A stretch of 64,000 nucleotides of DNA. Origin: Lentisphaeria bacterium. Lineage in GTDB: Bacteria; Verrucomicrobiota; Lentisphaeria; Victivallales; Victivallaceae. Below are positions 44,319 through 52,011 of the stretch, piece after piece. The stretch is from assembly GCA_017507125.1 (NCBI GenBank), contig JAFWBQ010000058.1, forward strand, positions 1 through 64,000. Direction: 5' to 3'. How positions within the stretch are numbered: position 1 is the first letter of the stretch; every line of letters starts with the position of its first letter. Both the position numbers and the translations under genes were made by a program. Under the pieces are notes generated by a model. The model was not told where the DNA came from and did not search any database. It saw only the letters and a program-made list of their open reading frames with translations.

Positions 44319-45076
44319 GAACACCCCCCGCAATGGACAGTACCTGCACACTCCTTAAAGGCGGGTGACCGCAGAACATTTTTCAACATCTTGATTTCCG
44401 AAATTTTTTCTTCTTCACTGAGGGCGGCGCGGGCATTGCCGAAGTCAAAGATCTTGCTGCGGTTCTGAAGATCCCGTCCCAGGTTTTTCACTCTGATATC
44501 GCCGTGGAGGATCCCTTGGCTGTGACAATGCTCCAGCGCCCGGATATATGAACTTTCATCCCCCGGCTCAGGAGTCAGAAGCTCCATGACCATGGCGGCA
44601 AATCCGTTTCCCGTTATGAAATCAAAACATCTGACGATATTCTCGTGCCGGATCTGTTTCAGGAGCCTGTATTCCCGCTCCAGCTTGTTTTTCCCGGAAT
44701 CCCCTGTGATCTTGAGAGCGAATCCTCCGGCGGTTTTAAATACACAGCCGTCAGATCCGATATCCAGACGCGAAACCAGCACATGTCCCCCCAGAACGCA
44801 AGGGACTTCCGCCTTCTCTGCCAGGGGCGCAAAAAGCCCTGCCAGTTCCTTATGGGGACCGGCAAGTTCAGCAATGAAGAAGTTCTTCAAAAACTGCTTC
44901 CACATCAGAGGAGTCACACTTTTCCGGCAGAGCAGAGCCCGGTCATTCTTCAAAAGAACGGCCATGCCGGGATTGCTTCTGAAAACCTCTTCCGGAGTCT
45001 GCTGTTCCATACAGCGGATCCCGGTTCTGAGTGCCTCTATGGGAAGCTCACGGTTTTTTGAAAAGTTCAGCCGCAC
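44312..45076 (-). CDS. Divergent protein-kinase-like protein (HGD type)
   Basis: The 254-residue product looks like a small kinase of the lipopolysaccharide-kinase/RIO-like side of the superfamily. It has FALKITG (Lys122), EREYRLL, ILHGDIRVKNLG with HGD instead of HRD (Asp193, Asn198), and KIFDFGNA (Asp211). The fold is shortened after the DFG region and ends in a cysteine-rich tail (CAGTVHCGGCSC). The glycine-rich loop is poor. The GTG at 45076 has AGAGGT at good distance and overlaps the phosphatase gene by 29 bases; an ATG at 45010 is the alternative. It may phosphorylate a protein or a small molecule in the same pathway. Confidence 0.7.
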   Translation of the reverse strand: MRLNFSKNRELPIEALRTGIRCMEQQTPEEVFRSNPGMAVLLKNDRALLCRKSVTPLMWKQFLKNFFIAELAGPHKELAGLFAPLAEKAEVPCVLGGHVLVSRLDIGSDGCVFKTAGGFALKITGDSGKNKLEREYRLLKQIRHENIVRCFDFITGNGFAAMVMELLTPEPGDESSYIRALEHCHSQGILHGDIRVKNLGRDLQNRSKIFDFGNARAALSEEEKISEIKMLKNVLRSPAFKECAGTVHCGGCSC

Positions 45077-45917
45077 TTATGACCTCTGTCGGAGGAGTAT
45101 CACTCAGATCCATCAGATTTCTGACCTGAGCTTCTGCTTCAAGTTTTGCTTCTTCATCTGACGGCTGATATTCTCTGCCTGATTTTACTATCTTTGCCAC
45201 GATGACGGAAACATTATCACGGCCCCCGTCAGCCAGTGCCGCATTGATAAGTTCACGGCACACTGTTTCGGCTGATTCGCGGCGCAAAGTGTTGCAGATG
45301 TAAAGAATATTCTGATCAGTAACCATTCGGGACAATCCGTCGGAACAGATGATGTAGGTATCTTCTTCCTGAACATCTACGCTGTTCCTTTCAAGAAAGA
45401 ACTCCGATCCGGTACCGAGAGCATTGGTCAGCACGCCGCGGAACATGGGTGCCAGCTTGTTTTCATCCACCTTTGAGGCGGCGGCGACGGTATGATCTTC
45501 GGTAAGCTGTTCGATTTCCCCCTCCCGGATCCGGTAGACCCGGCTGTCACCGGCGTGAAAAACAGTCGCCATGGAAGGATGCCAGGGATCCATGAGAAGG
45601 CAGACAAATGTTGCCCCCATTGAGGCGTATTCATGATCGTCCGCATAATCCCGGATCAGTTCGTTGACTTTATAGGCGCTTCTTATGACAAGGCCCTCCC
45701 GCTCAGCGGGAATGGCGGAGGAAGCGGCAAAGACATTTTCGATTTCTCTGACCATCATGGCACTGGCGACTTCGCCTGCCTTGCCACCCCCCATGCCGTC
45801 GGAAACGACATAACATTGTGTCCGGGGAAGCAGAAGGAGCGCATCCTCGTTGTTTTTTCTTACTTTGCCCACATCGGTCAGGGCAAAGGCATCAATTTTT
45901 GAAAGACAATCCAGCAT
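45048..45917 (-). CDS. PP2C-family Ser/Thr protein phosphatase
   Basis: The 289-residue protein is a complete PPM/PP2C phosphatase: TDVGKVRKNNEDALL (Glu24, Asp25), VVSDGMGGGKAGE (Asp40), FHAGDSRVYRI, IICSDGLSRMV (Asp193) and GGRDNVSVIV (Asp234). These residues bind the two metal ions. It would reverse threonine phosphorylation by the kinases encoded next to it, as PppA does in type VI secretion clusters. The true start is the ATG at 45917, with GGAGAG upstream; it shares a base with the stop codon of the dual-FHA gene (TAATG). Confidence 0.93.
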   Translation of the reverse strand: MLDCLSKIDAFALTDVGKVRKNNEDALLLLPRTQCYVVSDGMGGGKAGEVASAMMVREIENVFAASSAIPAEREGLVIRSAYKVNELIRDYADDHEYASMGATFVCLLMDPWHPSMATVFHAGDSRVYRIREGEIEQLTEDHTVAAASKVDENKLAPMFRGVLTNALGTGSEFFLERNSVDVQEEDTYIICSDGLSRMVTDQNILYICNTLRRESAETVCRELINAALADGGRDNVSVIVAKIVKSGREYQPSDEEAKLEAEAQVRNLMDLSDTPPTEVISAAELFKKP

Positions 45918-48241
45918 TACAAATCTCTCCAACCGGATGCGGGCCGCTGCTGCCACATCTTTTTAACAATAGAATCACCGGGCAAACCGGTTTTTATGAT
46001 CCGGGCTCTGATTTTCAGAGCCTCCTCAGGCATGGCGATGTTGAACTCCCTGTTCAACTTCAGAATATTTCTTTTGAAAGCGGAGTAAGCAAGCTCCACT
46101 TCGCCTGCCAGTTTTTTCTGCTGTTCCCCGTCGGGCAGCAGAAAGGCGGCTATACCTCTGGAAACGATGAACTCCCTGCTTCCGGCGGCTGCCGGACGAT
46201 TCACCTGCTCTGTCACGATCTTATTCCGCAGAGCGAGGATCTTCCGGCAGTGTTCCATGTATTGAGCGAATTTCCCTCTGTTGAACCACTGGTTTTCATC
46301 CTTGTTGGCAAAACGGAAAAATTTTTCGATCTCAAGAATGACCTCACGCGCTTCATACAACCGGGGCTTGAAGGGCAGTTCGTCCACGTTCACAGTGGTG
46401 AAGTGGGCATGGATATTGCTCACATAGTCATAGAAGAACTCGATCCCCAGCAACTCGTCATACCGTCCTGCGGGCTCCTTCCGGGAGTTTCTGGGCAGAG
46501 GCATATTCAGACAGTCAAAACTGTAAAGGGCTTTCATATTTGCCTCATCCAGAAAGCACTCCAGAACGGGAATGTTTTTCCCGGTGATAACACCCTTTTT
46601 TTCAAGATTTTTGTGGCTGAGGGACAGCTGCAGAGAGGCATCTTTGAACCTTTCCACAGTCTCTATGAGGCTGCGTCTGAGAGAACCGATATTTTTTTCA
46701 GTCGCCCAGTCGATAGCTTCGGGCAGGTCAAGAGTAAAGCTGTTGACTGCCTCGAAATCCATTTCGCTCACCTTGTCCACCATCACCAGCACGCGCCGGG
46801 TCTCCCGGTTCAAAGTCATGATCGCGGGCAGTACCTTGTTCGCCTTTGACTTGACCGGTCCCCGGGAACTCTTGCCGATTCCCTGAAGGCGGCTGATAAT
46901 GGCCTGATAGTCAGGCTGACGGCTGCTCAGCAAACCCAAAGCTGTCTGCAATTCGTTGTCATCGCTCAAGGTCCGTTCCACATTTTTCAAAAGTCCTTCA
47001 GCTTCGCGGACTGAAGACTTGAGAAATGCCATGTCGGGCTGAGAGGCTTCTGAGATGGCACGGTTGAGTCCATCCCTGCACAACTTCACTTCATTGAGGG
47101 TGGCGCTTTCATTTTCCAGAGTTGAAAGGGTGGAAAAGATGGCATCCAGCAGGATCTTGGCTGTATTGGCTCTTTTCTTTGCCAGCACGCCGCCCGGCCA
47201 TGACCAGCCGGTCACATCTCCCAGATCCATGCTGCCGAGTCTCTGAAGCGCTTGGCTGTGTTCTTTTCTTTCGATATCCTTCCGGACTCTTTCCCACATT
47301 ATCATGGTACTTTTCCACAGCTGCATGGTTTTTCTCAGCTGATTACGTATGTGTTCATTTTTTTCCGCGCCCATTGCCGTCTCTGAAGCAACCAGCAGTT
47401 TTTCAGCTTTTACGAGGTCGCCTTTTTTCATCTCGATCCGTGCCAGTTCAATGATCTTCTCTGAGGAGGGGAAGATATGCAGATAAGCGATATATCCCGC
47501 CATGATGATCAGCGCGGTGATTGCCAGAGTTTTGATGGCGGGCCAGAGTTTTGCGTCATGATGTTCCACGGCAGCATCAAGAAAGCGTATTTCAAGGTAG
47601 GCGATGGTAATGACGTCGTTATCCTGAAGCATCCGCTCGCCGTCCATCATAAGTTCCATGCCGTTGACGCTGGTACCGTTCCGGCTGTTGAGATCCCTGA
47701 TCCAGCAGCTGCCGTCGCTCCGCAGCATCAGTTCTGCGTGCCGTGAAGAAATCAGCTGGTTCTGGAAAATAATGTCGCAGTCGGGAGCTGAACCTATGAG
47801 CATCTGCGGTTTGTTGATATCCACAGTTGTCCGGTATCCTTTGGCATCCATATACTCCAAACGGTGAAACTGAGAGGCTTTTTTATTTTTCTCTTCAAAT
47901 TTTTCAACGATAATGGTGCACTCGCCCAGACTGATCCGGTCACCTGCAGCCAGTTTCCGTTCCTTGATCCTTTTGTTCTGGAAAAAGATACCGTTCCGGC
48001 TGCCCAGATCAGTTATGTAGAAATTGTTTTTGCGTTTTGAGATAACAGCATGTCTCGTACTTGCTGAAGAGTCGACGCCATCCAGTGTCCAGGTGCATTC
48101 CATACCGCGGCCGATGATGATTTCGCGGGTGTATTCATTGGTATTCAACTCATACAGAAGTGTACCGGCGTGTTCAAGGAGGATCTTCAACGCGGCGGTC
48201 TGAGAACTTTTTTTATCTTTGTTTTTACCGAAAAGGCCCAT
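45917..48241 (-). CDS. Dual-FHA membrane protein
   Basis: The 774-residue protein has two FHA domains (about 25-115 and 135-220), one membrane helix (about 236-257, LAITALIIMAGYIAYLHIF) and a long, mainly helical extracytoplasmic region (about 260-774) without a domain I know. FHA1 has the full binding set (Gly44-Arg45, Ser61...His64, Asn83-Gly84). FHA2 keeps SSRH and RNGT but reads Gly150-Ser151 in place of Gly-Arg. It could bridge phosphorylated cytosolic partners to envelope components of the pilus. GGGAG seven bases before ATG; four bases after the next FHA gene. Confidence 0.82.
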   Translation of the reverse strand: MGLFGKNKDKKSSQTAALKILLEHAGTLLYELNTNEYTREIIIGRGMECTWTLDGVDSSASTRHAVISKRKNNFYITDLGSRNGIFFQNKRIKERKLAAGDRISLGECTIIVEKFEEKNKKASQFHRLEYMDAKGYRTTVDINKPQMLIGSAPDCDIIFQNQLISSRHAELMLRSDGSCWIRDLNSRNGTSVNGMELMMDGERMLQDNDVITIAYLEIRFLDAAVEHHDAKLWPAIKTLAITALIIMAGYIAYLHIFPSSEKIIELARIEMKKGDLVKAEKLLVASETAMGAEKNEHIRNQLRKTMQLWKSTMIMWERVRKDIERKEHSQALQRLGSMDLGDVTGWSWPGGVLAKKRANTAKILLDAIFSTLSTLENESATLNEVKLCRDGLNRAISEASQPDMAFLKSSVREAEGLLKNVERTLSDDNELQTALGLLSSRQPDYQAIISRLQGIGKSSRGPVKSKANKVLPAIMTLNRETRRVLVMVDKVSEMDFEAVNSFTLDLPEAIDWATEKNIGSLRRSLIETVERFKDASLQLSLSHKNLEKKGVITGKNIPVLECFLDEANMKALYSFDCLNMPLPRNSRKEPAGRYDELLGIEFFYDYVSNIHAHFTTVNVDELPFKPRLYEAREVILEIEKFFRFANKDENQWFNRGKFAQYMEHCRKILALRNKIVTEQVNRPAAAGSREFIVSRGIAAFLLPDGEQQKKLAGEVELAYSAFKRNILKLNREFNIAMPEEALKIRARIIKTGLPGDSIVKKMWQQRPASGWRDL

Positions 48242-48245
48242 TATT

Positions 48246-50210
48246 TTACTCCCATTTATCTCTCAGAATGTCGTAGCGCCGTCTGTCGCCTGAAATAGAA
48301 AAGACAGCTTCGCAGTCGTTTCTGATCTTGCGTTTTTCAAAGGCATTTCCTTCCTTGGCGGCAGAGATCCAGCGGATCTTCTGGCCATTATACCAGTGCT
48401 GCTGCCTTACGCGCAGCAGACGGAGCAGAGACTCCGCCTCTTTATAAACGCTCTGATTCTTCTCATACAGCGCCTGAGCAAGAATGCTCTTGATCGCCCG
48501 CTCCAAGCGGGGGTACTGCATGGGGGAGTTGCGCTGGAGCTCATCTTTGATCCCGACAATGTTCCGGGCAATATCCCCTTTGGTGTATTCATCACTGCCT
48601 TCCCAATGTTTCTGCTGCATGCCATAGCTCATCAAAAAGAAGTCTTCAGTGACAAGAGCGGCCATTGCACGCATTTTTTCTTCAGCCGGCACCTCGGCGC
48701 GGATGATATAATTGGTTCCTTTGTTTCTGAAAAAGCGCAGAATACCGAAATAAGAGTTCCCCTTTTCATTTTCTCTCTGGTATGTCAGTCTGTGGATCAG
48801 CAAACCGTTTTCATTCTGTCCGTCGGGATGGCAGAAATAGGAAGTGGGGGAGCTTTCAAAGTTGAACTGTTCATCCTTTTTTTCTGAAAGCCGTCTCAAA
48901 GCGTTCTGCAGAGCGGTGAGGCGGTTCTCATAGACAAATTCATCCGAGACTTCGCGCTGTATCATAAGGAGCAGCGGCACATCCCGTTTGGCCCCCAGAA
49001 AGGAACGTATCTCAACGGTATCCTTGTTTACCTGAACCATTTCAGCATTGGGCAGATCGGGATAGTATATATTGAATCCGCCCTTCTCCATTCCCTGTCC
49101 GAAGACCGGCTTATTTGCGATCAGCAATCTGTTTTTGTCTGCGGGCCAGGAAAGATTCTTTTCCTGACCGGGGGCTCTCAACATCCAGATCATTCCCAAA
49201 AGGACGACAAAGAGACTGAAGATGAGAAATTTGAGAAAGAGTCTGTTCTGCTGCTGCTTCTTTATCTGATTTTTGATAAAGTTGATCTCATCCATGCTTG
49301 CCATACGGGTCTGAACGACCTGGGTTTCGTTGGCATTGGTTTTCTCTGAGTCATCGAGTTCTTCATCTTCAAAGAACATGCCCTGTTCTTCAAGAGTATC
49401 TTTGCTGATGGAACCGGTGTTGAAAGTGCCTGTTTCCTGAGGAGGAGCACTGAAAAAGGCCTCTTTGCCGTTTTTGAGTTCCGTGGCATTGTCGGGTCTT
49501 GTTTCATCCAGCTGAGTGATGCCGGTAAGGTTCTTCGTTTCAAAAGCGGCAGTTTCGGAAACCTCTGTTCTGTCATTGCCGGCCGAGGTTTTCTCCGCCC
49601 CGGAGGCGCTGCCGGAATCTTTTTCCACAGAAGCATACAATGTATCTGAAAAGCGTGTCACTGAGGTTTCTTCAGAAAGCTCCCTCACTTCCGTCCCGGA
49701 CCCATCGTCATTGAATTTGGTGATGGAGGTGAGTTCGATTTCCCCGGTGATGCTGTTCATATTCTCCTGCGCAGCATCATCGGCAAACCTTGTAGCCTGT
49801 GTCTCTTCAGAAAAGTCCGTTCCGGCTCCGGGGGCAGTGTCCGTAAGATCACCGACATAGCGTGTGGCTTCGGTCAATTCGCCGTCGTTGTTATCGGCTG
49901 TATTCGCGTTTTCCGCTCCGGTGACTTCAAAGAGGAATTTCAGGGTCTTGCCTGCCTCGATGACCTGACCGGAACGCAGTTCCAGACTCTGGTGGACAAG
50001 TATACCGTCCACACGGGTACCGTATCCGCTGATATTCTGCAGCGTGGCGATGCCGTTTTCAACATCTATGGAAAAATGTTTCCCTGACACATCCTCATTG
50101 AAAACACGGACGTCGGAGGATCTGGAACGGCCGATCATATTCTTGCCGTCATGCAGAGTAAATTCATTCCCCGCATCTTTTCCGGCGGTTATTTTAAGAA
50201 GAAAGCTCAT
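48246..50210 (-). CDS. FHA membrane protein with threonine-rich repeat linker
   Basis: The 654-residue protein has an N-terminal FHA domain (about 1-95; Gly-Arg in MIGRSRSSD, SGKH, GYGT). A disordered acidic linker (about 96-320) follows with recurring T-x-x-T-[RK]-[FY] motifs: LTEATRYVGD, ETQATRFADD, LTSITKFNDD, ETSVTRFSDT. Then come one membrane helix (about 324-344) and a 310-residue extracytoplasmic part with no known domain. The linker threonines are plausible kinase targets and FHA ligands, so the protein may assemble phospho-dependent complexes. AGAGG precedes ATG; it is the first FHA gene after tadC (18 bases). Confidence 0.82.
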   Translation of the reverse strand: MSFLLKITAGKDAGNEFTLHDGKNMIGRSRSSDVRVFNEDVSGKHFSIDVENGIATLQNISGYGTRVDGILVHQSLELRSGQVIEAGKTLKFLFEVTGAENANTADNNDGELTEATRYVGDLTDTAPGAGTDFSEETQATRFADDAAQENMNSITGEIELTSITKFNDDGSGTEVRELSEETSVTRFSDTLYASVEKDSGSASGAEKTSAGNDRTEVSETAAFETKNLTGITQLDETRPDNATELKNGKEAFFSAPPQETGTFNTGSISKDTLEEQGMFFEDEELDDSEKTNANETQVVQTRMASMDEINFIKNQIKKQQQNRLFLKFLIFSLFVVLLGMIWMLRAPGQEKNLSWPADKNRLLIANKPVFGQGMEKGGFNIYYPDLPNAEMVQVNKDTVEIRSFLGAKRDVPLLLMIQREVSDEFVYENRLTALQNALRRLSEKKDEQFNFESSPTSYFCHPDGQNENGLLIHRLTYQRENEKGNSYFGILRFFRNKGTNYIIRAEVPAEEKMRAMAALVTEDFFLMSYGMQQKHWEGSDEYTKGDIARNIVGIKDELQRNSPMQYPRLERAIKSILAQALYEKNQSVYKEAESLLRLLRVRQQHWYNGQKIRWISAAKEGNAFEKRKIRNDCEAVFSISGDRRRYDILRDKWE

Positions 50211-50227
50211 TAAAAGACACCTCTGAT

Positions 50228-51127
50228 TTACTTACCTATCATTGACAATACTCCGGAATCCTTGATCCGCAGAAATATAGGAACCAAAATCATAATAAAC
50301 ATGGACGGAAAGACAAACAACCCCATGGGGATGATCATTTTCACCGGAGCCCTTGCGGCCTGCTGTTCCGCCCTGGCGAACTTCACCCGGCGCATCTCTT
50401 CGGCCTGGATCCGCATGACATCAATAATGGATGAACCGCTTTCCATACCGTAAGCGATGGCGGAAATAAAGCGGCTGAACTCGGTGACATTGATCCTTTT
50501 TTCCATATCCCGGAGTGCCTCACTTCTGTTTTTACCCAGCTCGATCTCTTGCAGAAAGACGGCGAACTCCCGGCGCAAAACATCGTTTTCACCGGTGGAA
50601 AGCAGATATCTGACCGCAGCACCGAAGTCAAGTCCCGCCTTCATGGAGGAGGAAATAAGGTCGATGGCAAAGGGGAGATGACGCATGATTTCACTCTCGC
50701 GCTCTTCTGCCGCCTTGTCTATGTACATCAGAGGGAAAAGCACTCCCACTGTTCCGAATACCGGAACGATAAGGAGCTGTACCGCCGGAGGAACAGGCAG
50801 ACTCAACATGACAGCGCCCCCCACGATACCGCCTGCCAGAAAGCAAAAGATCTGCGCGCCGTAAATGTCTTTCACTTCAAGGGGAAGATCCCCTCTGCGG
50901 AGTGACTCTTCGATCCTTTTTGAGTTATCGGGAAACATTCCCTCCATTATGCGGCCCGCTTCAGCGGCAAAAAAGAAGATGCCGAAGCCGAAGATCCTGA
51001 AAAAAGCGGGCAATCTGTCAGAAAGCTCCTGCTCACTTTTATCGGGAAGCATATTTTTGATACCGAGGACCAGACAGAGCACTGCTCCGAAAACCAGACC
51101 GTAAACGATCATACTTTGCGTATCCAT
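50228..51127 (-). CDS. tadC: Tad inner-membrane platform protein TadC
   Basis: The 299-residue T2SSF-domain protein has an N-terminal helix, two central helices (about 90-130) and a C-terminal helix pair. The F-domain core is PFAIDLISSSMKAGLDFGAAVRYL, and VKMIIPMGLFVFPSMFIMILVP lies near the end, typical of TadC. With TadB it forms the platform that the TadA ATPase turns to extrude the pilus. AGGAG seven bases before ATG; 13 bases after tadB. Confidence 0.92.
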   Translation of the reverse strand: MDTQSMIVYGLVFGAVLCLVLGIKNMLPDKSEQELSDRLPAFFRIFGFGIFFFAAEAGRIMEGMFPDNSKRIEESLRRGDLPLEVKDIYGAQIFCFLAGGIVGGAVMLSLPVPPAVQLLIVPVFGTVGVLFPLMYIDKAAEERESEIMRHLPFAIDLISSSMKAGLDFGAAVRYLLSTGENDVLRREFAVFLQEIELGKNRSEALRDMEKRINVTEFSRFISAIAYGMESGSSIIDVMRIQAEEMRRVKFARAEQQAARAPVKMIIPMGLFVFPSMFIMILVPIFLRIKDSGVLSMIGK

Positions 51128-51140
51128 AACATTACTCCTG

Positions 51141-52010
51141 TCAGAAATCCACCGCGGTGACTTTTTTCAATATAATAAAACCTCCCGCTTCAAGCAGCAC
51201 GATAACACCGATGGCGAGCCAGCCGAGCCCCGTCGTCAGCATGGGGAGCATCAGAGACTTGTCAATGAGAAAGAGAATCAGGAATGCCGCCAGAGGCGAA
51301 AGAGAGATCAGTAATGCCTCGAATTGGGATTGAGAGACCATCGTTTTAAGTTTTTCGTAAAAGGCTGAACGCTGTCTGATGGTCTCGATAACATGATCCA
51401 GCACATCTGCCATACTGCCGCCGGTACGCATGGTGACACAGATGGTGGCGGAAAAAAGCTGCAGATTTTCGCATTTGACGCGTTTGTTCAGTCTTTCGAT
51501 GGATTCGACCAGATCGACCCCCAGCTGGTGTTCACGCAAAACCATTGAGAACTCCTCATTGATAGGTCCCTTTGTTGTCTGCATGGCCATTTCTATGGCA
51601 CTGGGCAGGGCGATACCCGCCCGGAGCGTATTGGCGACAAGGATGGTAAAATCAAGCATTCCGGCTTCAAATTCATCATTGCGTTTTTTTATTTTCATTT
51701 CGATGTGCCACGCTGGGACCTGATATGCCAGAAGGGCAAAGACAAGGGCAAGAGGAGTTGCCCAGTAAAAGTTGGAAACGATAATGAGTGCCAGGGCCGT
51801 TCCCCCTACGATCACACCTGCGGAAAGACGCATTTTCCGCAAATTTTCCGGTTCTATGAATCTGCGTACCGGATCATCGATGATCTTCTGAAGATTTTCC
51901 GGAGAATTTTCGGGTTTCCGCACGAAAAATATGGGCAGAAAAACGGTGACACAGACCAGTACGGCGATGAAAACGGAGACCAAAGTGATGATTTCGTCGA
52001 AGTTCTGCAT
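51141..52010 (-). CDS. tadB: Tad inner-membrane platform protein TadB
   Basis: The 289-residue T2SSF-domain protein has the TadB pattern: an N-terminal helix (LVSVFIAVLVCVTVFLPIFF), a helix pair near residues 85-125, the F domain (LDFTILVANTLRAGIALPSAIEMAM, GGSMADVLDHVIETIRQR) and a C-terminal helix. The ATG at 52010, with GGAGT upstream and directly behind the tadA stop, gives the normal N-terminus; a longer frame upstream overlaps tadA and is not used. Confidence 0.92.
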   Translation of the reverse strand: MQNFDEIITLVSVFIAVLVCVTVFLPIFFVRKPENSPENLQKIIDDPVRRFIEPENLRKMRLSAGVIVGGTALALIIVSNFYWATPLALVFALLAYQVPAWHIEMKIKKRNDEFEAGMLDFTILVANTLRAGIALPSAIEMAMQTTKGPINEEFSMVLREHQLGVDLVESIERLNKRVKCENLQLFSATICVTMRTGGSMADVLDHVIETIRQRSAFYEKLKTMVSQSQFEALLISLSPLAAFLILFLIDKSLMLPMLTTGLGWLAIGVIVLLEAGGFIILKKVTAVDF

Positions 52011-52011
52011 A

